Below, in pieces: positions 33,176 through 44,260 of a DNA stretch of 64,000 nucleotides. The stretch comes from Selaginella moellendorffii. Its lineage: Eukaryota > Streptophyta > Lycopodiopsida > Selaginellales > Selaginellaceae. The stretch covers positions 5,647-69,646 of the forward strand of contig NW_003314367.1 in NCBI RefSeq assembly GCF_000143415.4, in the 5' to 3' direction. Every line of letters starts with the position of its first letter. The stretch's first letter is position 1. The position numbers were made by a program, and so were the translations under genes. Below the pieces are notes generated by a model. The model was not told the origin of the DNA and searched no databases. It saw nothing but the letters and a program-made list of their open reading frames with translations.

Positions 33176-36100
33176 CCTACTGAGCCAAGGTGAATTTCGA
33201 TACCCGAAGTCACATTCACGACACTCTCCCCCCTTAGGGAAGATCGACATCCTCGTCGATGCACACTCCAGTCTAGAATACCGCCAAGGAAACAACTCCA
33301 GAAAAAGTTCACAGTACTCGCACTATGTGAGAAATGCATCAACTTAAATGAGTTAGGAGGCAACCTCTATGTCTAATGCGGATGTGCTACCAGCTCAGAC
33401 TCCTTCCGGCTGTCGTCGACAAGGAAATGACCAACGGAGTCAGCCACCCTTGCTGCTCTGGGAGTCACCCAACTTACAAAAGTGTGATATGCCCCTGCCC
33501 GTAGGGACATAGAGAGAGAAGCTAGAGGCCCCAACCCTTCTAAGCAAAGAAACCAAACCCGTCGGTAAGGTTTAGATAGACTACTATAAACAGGCAATTA
33601 GAGTTGTTTACACGGTCATGCCCTTTTAACGGAATAAGGAACATCGACAGAGAGGCGGGTGATGTGACCAGTCGACAGTAGCTACCCCATAACTAGAGAT
33701 TTCACCATACACACGAAGTGCCGAAGCCAGTCTGCCTATATTGGCCCAAAGTTCAAACCCTAATAGATGGACAATATCAAAGTCATAGACAATGATATCT
33801 TAGAGATTGTATTATCAGTGATTAAATCTTATATTAGAACATAATAGTATTCCAAGTAAGTTATCATCCGATAAACTAGTATTATAGTATAAGAACCACC
33901 AAGATCATCATAATTGGTAGGCATAGGATCACCATCCAACAAAATTCAATAGCAAGTATGTCATCAAGGAAACTCAATGATGAAACTTAACTACTGAAGA
34001 GAGCAGACAGTAAACCAACAACTTACTAAAGATAACTCAAAGAACACAAAGTATCATTGACTGACAAACACAATGCTCGCGAATGTATCACCTGAAGGAA
34101 ATAACATCCCAACCTATCAGAACTAACTTGAGCAATAATCAACATAACAGAATGAATGCAGCAAGACCAACAAACACTCATTCATGTCAACTATCACATT
34201 AGTCAATCCGAATAGATCCCGGTCAACAATACTAAGGAACCAGAGTTGCTCAAGCAAGTGTTAGCAACATCCTACTGATGTCTCAAACTTAAGAGACCAA
34301 TTCAAAGCAAACCACAAAGAACATGTGGTTTTGCGAAAAGCCATAAGCTATCAAAGAGAACAACTAGCCATCATGAAAGATCATCAATCATCCTATCAAT
34401 AAAGAGATGCTGAATTATCGTTGAAGAAAGAATCTACCATCCCGAAGAACAGTGAATCATTCTATATCAACAATAACCAAGCAACACCTTTGACAAGGAT
34501 AATCACTATCTTAGACGACAATCAATCATTATTAATAATTGCCAGATGCAAGAGCCAACTTCAACATCGAAGCTAACAAGCCAAAATGCCTTCTCTAACA
34601 ACTCTTAATAAATGGAACAATGAGCATAAAACTCAAAGAACCAAAAGCTTGAAAAAGCCTATAGCTAAGTCTTGCCAAATAATGATCACAAGCCTTGCAT
34701 GAACTAACTTCAATGCCAAAGAAGAAATTATGGTGCAACCCACAATATCTTCCTCAACACATCCATAAGCTAGACTTCATAATGCCAAAGCTAATGAAGA
34801 GTATATCTACATCAATCCAAAAGCTAAACACCATGGAGTTATGCTTAACAAGTGATCATTAAATGGTCCTCCATGAATCCATCTATAATCGACGTAACTC
34901 ACTTCATAACAAACTCAAGAAGAATTATCAATGATCGATATATTCCAACTAAAATCCCATAAGGATTCAAACATTCTAATATCGATCACTAACTCTTCCA
35001 CTTTGTAGACTTAGCATAGTCCACGACTGAATCACTTTTCAAGGAAAAGCCAAAGCTCAACCTTTACTAAATAATCTCATCTAGAACACAACTAACTTAA
35101 ACTTGCCACTCAGTTCATTTGAATGTCAACAGAGTTGCTAACTAGCAAATGCGCGAATGTTAATAACACAAAGCTACAACCAAATCATCAACACTATCTC
35201 TATTAAGACTAATGAAACTCAATATCAATCTTAAGGATAGACATTTCATCTCACCTAAATTTCAACATCAATAACATCAATAACAAGGCATCACTTCAAT
35301 GCTATCAACACTATAATAAAGCTAAAAGAAAACAAAAGTGAATCACCACTCAAAGCTCTCCAAAAACTAAGCTAACCAAAGTTGAAGATACTATACTTAG
35401 TATCCGAAACCAATCCTTCAGCAAAACTCAGTTACAGATAACACATCATCAAGGAGTGATTCACCACTTCCAAGACTCAATGAAATCCAACACTATGAAC
35501 TAAACGCAACCAAATGATATCGACAGAGGTAAAGTTGATATGCCAACATGGAAAACCCATGTAAGTCTAACAACACAATTCTCTGCAACACCATTCGGTA
35601 AAACAAACCCATCACTACTAAATCATCATCAAGTGAAACAAGTGTCAAAATCCCTTGACAAAGTCTACAAGCAATCACTAGTTGCAAAGCAACCAACAAT
35701 CACTTGTCAACTTGCCTTCACAAAACCCAACACTAAACTCATGCCATCCAGTCATATACTTGTCCAACATGAATGTAATACCCCAGGTCGAGATAAGGAT
35801 TCATGAACAAGCACAAACTAAATGACCACTCGAATCCAACTCAACTGCGATAAGCTCACCAATGCATTTAGCCACTAGCTCTGAGCATGCCTTAAAGAGG
35901 CTAGCTATACATGATCAACACTTAGTCGAAACTAAAGTGAAGACCATGAGATGAACTCATATCGGTACACAACCTTCTCATACACAAAGCTATAGTACTG
36001 GTACTAACATCTTAACCTTAAACAACTAAATTAGACATCACCATCCTCAACCAAGGAGCAGGGCTACCATGACAAAGTCAAGATCAGTGAGAGTTCACTA

Positions 36101-38272
36101 CTCTCATAGAGCTCACTTTTCTACACTAACTCCAAACTCTATCCAACTCAATTGCTTTAGCTTCAAAAGTTAGCATCCCTTTCGGGCCGCATCATACAAA
36201 CTACCTACTAAGGTCTAAGCCAACCGAAGTCAACTCCAACCCCCTTCACTAGTTTATAATGACTTACGAAAACGAAATGGTTTTCAAGCAAAGTGACCAA
36301 CAAATCAGCCATTAAAAAAGTCTAAGAAAATTTGAGGAAAATTTTCCAATCCTAGAGAAAGAATGACTTTCGGTCTAGGAATACAAACTTCCAAGACTCA
36401 ACCAATTTCCTCCTACTAACAACTTCACATAAGTTCACCTCAACATAAATTCTCATGACCCATAGTATGCTTAAGCCTTGAACATCTTTTGCCTATACTT
36501 CCGACATCCAACTCCGACATCCACAAAAATGTAAAGTGAATATCTAAAGCTTTATCATGAAGACCACATCTTCAGATATCCATATTGCACTAACACTCTT
36601 CTTCAATCACCTTCAAGATCAAATATGAAGCCAAAACACTAACAAGAAAAATGATATAGAAAATTAAGTTCTAAGGAAAATTCCTCATCACTTGGAATAA
36701 TAATGCCACTTCCACTAACACAAGTGCTAGTGATGTCAATGCCTCAATTACACACTTTCTCCGTCTAATAATCTACTCCAAGTGCTAAAAGATAAACCAT
36801 CAAGACATAGCAAGTTAATGCTATAACCTTTTTACAACACTTTATGGGCAAATCCTTAAGGAAATAAGGAACCAACTTAAACTTAGCATAATGGACTACC
36901 ATCAAGAATCCAGTCAAAGCTATTACAATGCTACTTTGTGCAAGTAAACTAGCTTCTCCATCAACCACTTTGGGTTTGATCATCGTTTAACCAAGCAACT
37001 TCATAAACAGATTGCTCACTATCACATAGACATGATATAGAAATCACAATGACTTGATCATCAATTGAGTAACACCACGAGTGATGTCTATGTCATTACT
37101 TCAAAGGTTTATATGAGTATCAAGTGCAAACTCAATTCGACAAAATGCAACATAAATGCCACACTCCACCAATAGAGATTTAGAACACCCAACACCACTA
37201 ACTTTTTGTTCACAACATGGACAAGCTCATGCCACTCTCTTTCCGACCAAACTCAAAACTAATCCAACACCAAACTACTCAAGGAGCAATAGCAAGGTTC
37301 ATCGGAAAAGAATTGAGCATTGCAACCCAAGTTTTCCAATAGCAAGCTTAGACAAAAATGGTATAGCGCTTCACCGCTATCCATCCTACAGCTTACCATT
37401 TGTAAGACCATCATCTCCAACATGCATCAAGGTAGGGACTCTTGATTGCATAATATGAACATAAGCAATGAGTTAATACCTCGTTACAAATCATCTCTCC
37501 AAGAGAAAATGATTTACGTGTTTGATCCTTCGTCCTTGATGACTCTTTTTTCGGTCTCATCTTTGACTAAACCTCAAGCTTGTGTTCGCACTGCCTTCAG
37601 TCCAATCCAAGAAAAGTTTATGAGAGAGCACAACAATGACTACTTGAATTAATAGACTAATCTCTACAATCTTGATTGATCCACTTATAGTCTTGCCTAG
37701 GAAGGATCCACTAGTGCCGTGTTAAATAGCTATGGACCAGCCTATTTACCACTCATAGCAAACCCAGGGAAGGTTTTCTTTCACCCACGGTACATGGAAC
37801 AACTTACGAAACCATTGGAAAAACTCATGGAACCAACAGTAGGCTAATATTAATCTTGCCAACTCAAAGTGTAACCTCGAGTTGCTAATGTGCCTCACTC
37901 ACGAGCCCAAGCTCAAACTCGTGCAAACGGAACATCTCCAATCCATCCTATGAGCCCGAACGCAAGCTCACATCATAAGGTATAACAAGGCAACAATATC
38001 CATACCCAAGGAACCAATTATAAAGCCTTTGCACCCAAACGTGTACCCACTCGGATCATTGTTTTCATCTCTGCGTATGCAACAAGACTAGTTGCCCAAT
38101 CTCATTGGATAGTATTGCTGAGACTCATTCTCTGATACCAAATGTAGCGCACATGGTTTTGACCCTTTATCCTATGGTGATTTACCATAGGATAACACCA
38201 CGAAGTGGAACCTAAACCCTCTTTATGCCACGTGATACATGCCACGTGTCATATGCCACGTGTCCAAAGGCT
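33176..38272 (-). mobile_element. LTR element X, right copy (minus orientation, complete internal region)
   Basis: Read on the minus strand, an LTR end (GCGCTACA, to 38143) is followed by the primer site TGGTATCAGAG (38140-38130). A 4.9-kb internal region ends in the polypurine tract TAAGGGGGGAGAG (33236-33224). The next LTR starts TGTCGTGAATG at 33223 and is cut at about 33176. This copy defines the whole X internal region, and no retroviral protein motif is found in it. The 5' LTR is cut at 38272 where other LTR pieces begin. Confidence 0.7.
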
Positions 38273-38799
38273 TTCACCCCAAGCCTCCTTTAATATCAAG
38301 AGTTATTCTCTGGGACAAGCTCAAAACTTACTAAATATGGAATGTCCTTAGATTGCGAATTTGGACATGGGATGAACACTATTGTGTTCAGGATAATCTC
38401 TACATTCCGTAGATATGCCAAATGAGCTAAACTCAAGTAGGGATAGTGGGTAGGTTGGGCATGGCTGACCAACTTGAGGCATAGTCTAGCTCCTGCTTGC
38501 GTGCCTGTCCTTGTTCTACGTCTGGCTTTGGTCTAAGCCCAAGTTCCATTCCATGCTAGCTGGTGGAGTACCCATGTCCTCGTGTTAGGCCATCGGTATG
38601 CCGAAATAGCGCCAGACTCCGTTTGGCTCCATTTTGCATGTTGGTCTTGGCATTGGGATGTTGGTCACTCTAGGACTGTTCCAAGTTGCTCCAGGCTCTT
38701 GTCCCTTCGCTCCTTGGACTGTATGCTCGGGAGTTGCTCCGTGATACGGTTCCATCACTCCTTGGCTTGGGTCTAAGCCCAAGTTCCATTCCATGCTAG

Positions 38800-38843
38800 C
38801 TGGTGGAGTACCTATGGCCGGTACTCCACCAGTACTGGTGGCC
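38800..38843. repeat. Short palindromes next to telomere-type repeats
   Basis: CTGGTGGAGTACC (38800-38812) pairs with GGTACTCCACCAG (38820-38832) over a 7-nt loop. CCACCAGTACTGGTGG overlapping its end is a perfect 16-bp palindrome. The sequence runs straight into the TTTAGGG tract. Confidence 0.85.
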
Positions 38844-38846
38844 TAG

Positions 38847-38871
38847 TTTAGGGTTTAGGGTTTAGGGTTTA
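38847..38871 (+). repeat. Interstitial telomere-type repeat (TTTAGGG)3.5
   Basis: Three perfect TTTAGGG units and a half unit lie between two palindromes of LTR origin. Short tracts like this are typical scars of double-strand break repair involving telomerase, or chance motifs; the flanking palindromes favour a repair scar. Confidence 0.85.
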
Positions 38872-39119
38872 GAGATTGTCCTGAACACAATGGTGTTCGT
38901 CCCGTGTCCAAATTCGCAATCTAAGGACATTCCATATTTAGTAAGTTTTGAGCTTGTCATAGAGACTAACTCCTGATACTAAGGGAGGCTTGGGGTGAAA
39001 GCCTCCCTTAGTATCAGGAGTTATTCTCTGGAACAAGCTCAAAATTTACTAAATATGGAATGTCCTTAGATTGCGAATTTGGACATGGGACAAACACTAT
39101 TGTGTTCAAGACAATCTCT
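38872..39119. repeat. Long palindrome of X-LTR sequence
   Basis: Arms 38872-38988 and 39003-39119 pair over about 117 bp with few mismatches. The centre CTAAGGGAGGC / GCCTCCCTTAG closes over a loop TTGGGGTGAAA. The sequence is the middle of the X LTR, so an inverted duplication took place here. Confidence 0.85.
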
Positions 39120-39544
39120 ACATTCCGTAGATATGCCAAATGAGCAAATCTAGACATTTTCCATAAATAGCATTTGGGACCGAAATGAGACTAACACAAA
39201 GGGCATGATAGCGAGGGTGTTTGGTAGACACGGTAAACTATCATCTAGCAATATTGAGGGACCAATCTCAATATCGCGGGGGTTCCCAACACTAGCAAGT
39301 GCAAGTCAACGAATGAGTTTCTCTAACCAGGTCAAGTATGCTTGACAAATAACATGTAGGAATTCCGTCCTTATGCTCATCTGGTCAAGTGCACACGCGA
39401 TGACCAATTTTTCAACTAGCTTGAGTGGAGACCAAAAAAGGGACTAGCAATACCGACTTCTTGCCATCGTGACAGTAAAGTAAGAGTGTCCGTAAGGACT
39501 GGTTGACAGGTAACTTTTGATACCCAAAGTCACATTCACGACAC

Positions 39545-40267
39545 TATAGCACACCTTATCTCTCTCCCCTTAAGTCAACTAGAAAAGGGGTAATTGCTTA
39601 ATGAGAGAGCCCTTAGTGGCTATTTTATCTCTATTTATCCCCCAAAGTTCCAAGGATCCACGGTGATAGTATATCTAAATCTCATCCCATGATCACATGT
39701 GCTACACTCACCCCCCCTTTAAAGATGTCAATGTCCTGATTGACTATTGACTAACAACCCTTATTGAGCCAAGGGGAACCATTAGAGATGTCAATGTCCT
39801 GATTGACTATTGACTAACAACCTTTATTGAGCCAAGGGGAACCAGCACCTCCATTTCCGCACTCAATCTACCAATCCTTCCATTGTGTAGATTAGCTATT
39901 CCATATGAGGCAATTAGTCATCCACCCGTACTACAGTCCCACGGTGGATACTTTCGTCCGTGGATACTCCACACAAGAGGAAGGACGTACGTATGAATGC
40001 CTAATACGTACGATTTCAAATTTAGGGGTAGGAATATACCTTGCTCAAGGGTAGTAGCCACTAATCAATGGGAATCAAACCCGTGCCATTTGCTTTGATA
40101 CCAACTGTAGCGCACCTTATCTCTCTCCTCTTAAGCCAACTAGAAAAGGGGCAATTGCTTGATGAGAGAGCCTTTAGTGGCTATTTTATCTCTATCTATC
40201 TCCCAAGGTTCCAAGGATCCACGGTGATAATATATCCAAATCTCATCCCATGATCACATATGCTACA
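39545..40267 (-). mobile_element. TRIM-like miniature LTR retrotransposon W
   Basis: Two similar repeats of about 161 bp, 39545-39706 and 40107-40267, flank a 400-bp internal region. On the minus strand, the LTR at 40267-40107 ends GGTGCGCTACA and is followed by GTTGGTATCAAAGC (40106-40093), a primer site similar to initiator Met tRNA. The other end has a purine tract AAAGGGGGGGTGAG before the second LTR's TGTAGCACATG. A 57-bp tandem duplication (around 39725-39845) lies inside. No coding capacity. Flanking 5-mers do not match, so its insertion scar was lost by later rearrangement. Confidence 0.7.
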
Positions 40268-41842
40268 GTATTAGTCTCATTCCGGTCCCAAATGCTACTT
40301 ATGGAAAGTGTCTAGATATGCTCATTTGGCATATCTACGGAATGTAGAAATTGATTTGGACACAATGGTGTTTGTCTCGTGTCCAAATTCACATTTTAGC
40401 ATCATTCTATATTTAGTAAGTTTTGAACTTGTCCTAGAGACTAACTCCTGATACTAAGGGAGGCTTGGGGTGAAAGCCCAAAGTGTGTGTTCCTCAAAGG
40501 GGGGGGGGGGGGGGGCTGTGCCTGTAGGGGGTTCCAAATGTATAGTAGGGATAGTGGGTAGGTCGGGCATGCTGACCAACCTGAACCAACTTGAACCAAC
40601 CTAAGGCATAGTTTAGCTTCTACTCGCGTGCCTGTCTTTATTCTACATTTGACTTAGGTCTAAGCCCAAGCTCCACACCATGCTAGTTGGTGGAGTACCC
40701 ATGTCCTCGTGTTAGGCCACCAGTATGCTGAAATAGCGCCAGACTCTGTTTGGCTCCGTTTTACGTGCTGGTCTTGGCATTGGGATGTTGGATGCTCTAG
40801 GACTATTCCAAGTTGCTCCATGCTCCTGTCTCTTCACTCTTTGGGCTATATGCTTGGAAGTCGTTCTATGCCCTAGTGCCATTGCTCCTTGGCTCCATGC
40901 TTTGGAGTTTGGCACCGTTTCTTCGTTCAGTGGCCCAAGGCCCTGAAACTCGGGTTCCACACCACTGTTCTTTGGACATGTGGCATATGACACGTGGCAC
41001 ATAAAGGGTTTCGGTTCCGCTTTGTGGTTATCCTATGGTAAATCACCATAGGATAAAGGGTAAAAACCACGTGCGCTACATTTAGTATCAGAGGATGAGT
41101 CTCAACGAGTACTATTAAATGAGATTGGGTAACTAGTCTCGTTACATACGCAGAGTTGAAAACGATGATCCGAGTGGGTACACATTTGGGTGCAAAGGCT
41201 TCGCAATGGTTCCTTGGGTATGGATTTGGTTACCTTTTTGTACCATACTATGTGAGCTTGCTCTTGGGCTTATAAAAGGGACTGAGTTATTCTGTTTGCA
41301 CGAGTTTGTGCTTGGGCTCATGAATGAGGTATATTAGCAACTCGAGGCTACACTTTGAGTTAGCAGGATTAATGTTAGCTTATCAGTGGTTCCATGAGTT
41401 GTTCCATGTACCATGGGTGAAAGTAAACTTTCCCTGGGTTTGCTATAAATGGCAAATAGGCTAGTCCATAGCTATTTAGCACGGCACTAATGGATCCTTC
41501 CTAGACATAATTATAAGTGGATCAATCAAGACTATAGGGATTAGTCTATTGGTTCAAATAGTCATTGCCGTGCTCTCTCATAAACTTTTCTTGAATTGGA
41601 CTGAAGGCAGTGCGAAAACAAGCTTGAGGTTTAGTTAAAGATGAAACCGAAAAGAGAGTTATCAGGGATGAAGGATCAAACACGTAAATCATTTTCTCTT
41701 TTTAGAGAGATAATTTGCAACAAGGTGTAACTCATTGCTCGTGTTCACATCATGCAATTAAGATGTAAGCTATAAATTTTTCCTTTCCAATTTGCCAGCT
41801 TACCTCATCTATCCAACCAACACTGCCTTGGCTTTAGCTAAG

Positions 41843-42996
41843 TGTAAGGAACCGACTCCCCGAGGTGTTGTAGGCTAAAAGATCCCCGAAAGCATGACCA
41901 AAATGATAAAAAGTTCATCGGATGGGACCAAGTCTAAGATCGAGTCCAAGACCGACTCTAAGACCGAGTTCGAGATAGAGTCTGGAATCGAGTCCGAGAT
42001 CAACTCGGAGACCGAGTTCGAGACCGAGTTCGAGACGGAGTCTGAGATCCGAAATCGGGTCTGAGACCGAGTCCGAGGTCGAGTCTGAGGTCGGGTCCAA
42101 GATCGGGTCCGAGATCGAGTCCGAGATTGAGTCCGAGACCGAATCCAAAGTCGGATCCGAGATCGAGTCCGAGATCGAGCCAGAGATTAAGTCCGAGTAC
42201 TAATACGGGTCAAGGGGTGAAAGCCCAAAGTGTGCGTTTCCTAGAGGGGGGGGGGGGGGGGCTGCAGGGGGTTCCAAAAGTATAGTAGGGATAGTGAGGT
42301 CTAGGAACCAGTTTTGAAGGAACTCTCCAATGGGGCTTCCAAACTAACTTGAGGTTGGGACTGGGACCGAGGGGCCTTGGGTGGGAGTGAGCATAGACTT
42401 GGTTGGTGCTGGAGGGGCCATCCAAGGAAATGCTCAAGAGCAGCTCCCACTCTCGAAAGAGAAACCAACTGCGGTGCTCCCGGCTCATGTGGAGTGGTGC
42501 CCCACTTGAGTACCATGCGGCTCATTGGTCCTTGCCCTTCCTAGGGGCTTGGACCTTCCCTTCGGGATGGAAGTGGGGGGGTAGAGGTACCCATACCGGG
42601 GCATTAAGCCACGATGTTTTGCCCTGACGTCCTGAAGCAAGTGCTGCACCCAAGGCTTGGGATTTAGAGGGTCCCATGATCAAGTCTTGTTGTACCCAAG
42701 GGTGTTAGGAACCTGGAGGCTTGGTGTGCTTGGCTGCTTGTGCCTGCGGGGAGTGTAGTCGAACCTTAAGTCTAGTCTAACCCGGGGAGGGGGATTGGGA
42801 GAGATTTGGGAATCCGTAGATGGATGGCTAACACTCCGTTGCTCGTGCAGTGAGTAATTGAAACCAAGTAGGACCAAGTAGGAGCTGGTACAATAGGTGA
42901 GAACCTTGGCAAGGGAACTTAGCACAAGATAAAGCAGTGTTAGTAGGATAGACGAGGTAAGCTGGGAAATTGGAAAGGAAAAATTTGTGGCTTACA
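41843..42996 (+). repeat. 5' LTR of Y1
   Basis: It starts TGTAAGGAACCGACTCC and ends TTTGTGGCTTACA. Inside lie a GAGTCCGAGATC-type minisatellite (about 41930-42200), a poly-G run (42246-42261) and the block CTGCAGGGGGTTCCAAAAG. The same parts occur inverted in Z and Y2. Confidence 0.85.
41925..42210. repeat. GAGTCCGAGATC-type minisatellite in Y LTR
   Basis: Imperfect 6/12-bp units (GAGTCC, GAGATC, GAGACC) run for about 270 bp. Long open frames on the opposite strand here (Ser-Asp-Ser repeats) are artefacts of the repeat, not genes. Homologous tracts occur at 47590-47870, 51845-52115 and 55010-55240 with different unit numbers. Confidence 0.85.
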
Positions 42997-42999
42997 ATT

Positions 43000-43011
43000 T
43001 GGTATCAGAGC
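43000..43011 (+). other. Primer-binding site of Y1
   Basis: TGGTATCAGAGC, three bases after the LTR end, is complementary to the 3' end of plant initiator Met tRNA, the usual primer for Gypsy elements. Confidence 0.85.
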
Positions 43012-43055
43012 CTTTTCCTCAGTTCTAGCGAAGGATAGAGGCTGATTGCTGGGAG

Positions 43056-44260
43056 ATGGCAAAGGCAGGGCGGAAGCGAACCAAGGCGGAGACGGAACCT
43101 CCTCCAGAGCTGGAGCCTCCGGTTGAACGAGAGGCTATGGATGAGGAATCCTTGCATGAGGAGGACTTTAATGAGGAAACTTCCAAACAGGAGTCCGGTG
43201 GCGAGGTTTAGTCGTCCAAGGCTTGATTGGACGTGCTAGAAGGATAGTTGGCACAAACCAATGCCCTGCTGGAGACTCTCGTACGCAAGCTAAAGCATGA
43301 CGAGAAGCGGAAGATAAAGAGAAAGACTGCGGATGCTGGCAGCGCAGAAGGTGCGGCAGGGACTGAGGCAAAACCAAACAAGGTCAAACAGACCGAAGTA
43401 GAATCAATCCCTCAGGTAGTTCCCAAGTACAAACCAAAGCCCCCACCGGTCTTCAAGGGAGTGAATGACTATAAGGTGGTGGAGGATTGGTTTTATGATA
43501 TGGAGGACTACTTTCGAGTGTTGCGATTACCGAGCTCGGAGAAGGTCCCATGTGCAAAACCATACTTGGCAGATAATGCCAAGTCTTGGTGGATAATGAC
43601 GGAAGCCAACGAAGGACCAGTGGCCACTTGGGACATGATGAAGGCGAGGATCTGCGCAACATATGTGCCTTCGAATGCCACTCTGCATCTGAGAGATGAG
43701 CTGAGTAGGCTGAAGCAAACTGGAACCATCCAGGAATATGTGAATGGGTTCATGGCAAAGAGGATACTTTTCACGGACATGGGGGATATGGATGCGTTCC
43801 ATGCCTTCATATCAAGTTTGCAAACCTAGGCTTGCGGTGAGGTGATGCGCTGGAACCCGACCAACTACAAGGAAGCGTTGGATGCGGCCATCAAGGTGCA
43901 TTTCAACGATAACCTGCAAAAGGGGAACACGACGGGGTCGGGATCCACGTTTAGCAAAGGGGCAAAACCAAGGGGAATGTATAGCAGGGGGAAATTCAAG
44001 AAGAGTTTCTCTAAGAATGAGTCCTTGGGGTTCCGGAAAGGCAAATCCGGTAGCCAGCGAGCGAGTACGTGGGGGAGTCAAGCGAAAAGAGACAAACCCA
44101 TGGATAAGAAGGTCAAGTCGTATAGCAGCGTGGGAAACAACGTATGCTGCAACTGCGGTGAAGCGGGACACTTTTCGAGGGAATGTCCCTACCCGAAGAA
44201 GGCCAGAGCCAATATGGCCATCAAGTCGGGTGAAGTCCAAACTGAGGTATGTGATCCAGT
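43056..44260 (+). pseudogene. Y1 gag (capsid and zinc knuckle), with stops
   Basis: The frame from ATG 43056 stops within 160 bp (near 43207), then continues as capsid-like sequence (DYKVVEDWFYDMEDYFRVL, AKSWWIMTEANEG, YVNGF) to a stop at 43827-43829. It resumes to a nucleocapsid zinc knuckle CCNCGEAGHFSREC at about 44147-44190 (CX2CX4HX4C). Gag forms the particle shell and binds template RNA. Stop codons in the N-terminal part and at the capsid C-terminus disable this copy. Confidence 0.8.

Larger units (their letters stand above)
29590..38272. repeat. Large inverted repeat from two tail-to-tail X copies
   Basis: Arms 29590-33031 and 34835-38272 are reverse complements. Matching positions sum to about 67866 throughout; for example the frame at 30408-30710 (minus) mirrors 37156-37458 (plus), and 32167-32373 mirrors 35493-35699. 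Both encode nearly the same conceptual peptides. Arm length is about 3.4 kb and the spacer about 1.8 kb. The spacer is the 3' part of the right copy plus a W fragment and an LTR stub. Confidence 0.9.
38273..39544. repeat. Shuffled X-LTR pieces and palindromes
   Basis: Segments of X LTR in both orientations lie end to end. An inverted mid-LTR part covers 38273-38435, a plus-strand late part 38436-38815, a short palindrome and telomeric tract 38800-38871, a long palindrome 38872-39119, and an inverted LTR 5' part continues to the TGTCGTGAATG start at 39543. No genes. Confidence 0.6.

Noticed and set aside
41925..42210. Possible CRISPR-like array
   Set aside because: The short units are contiguous and degenerate with no unique spacers, and the genome is eukaryotic. 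It is an LTR minisatellite.
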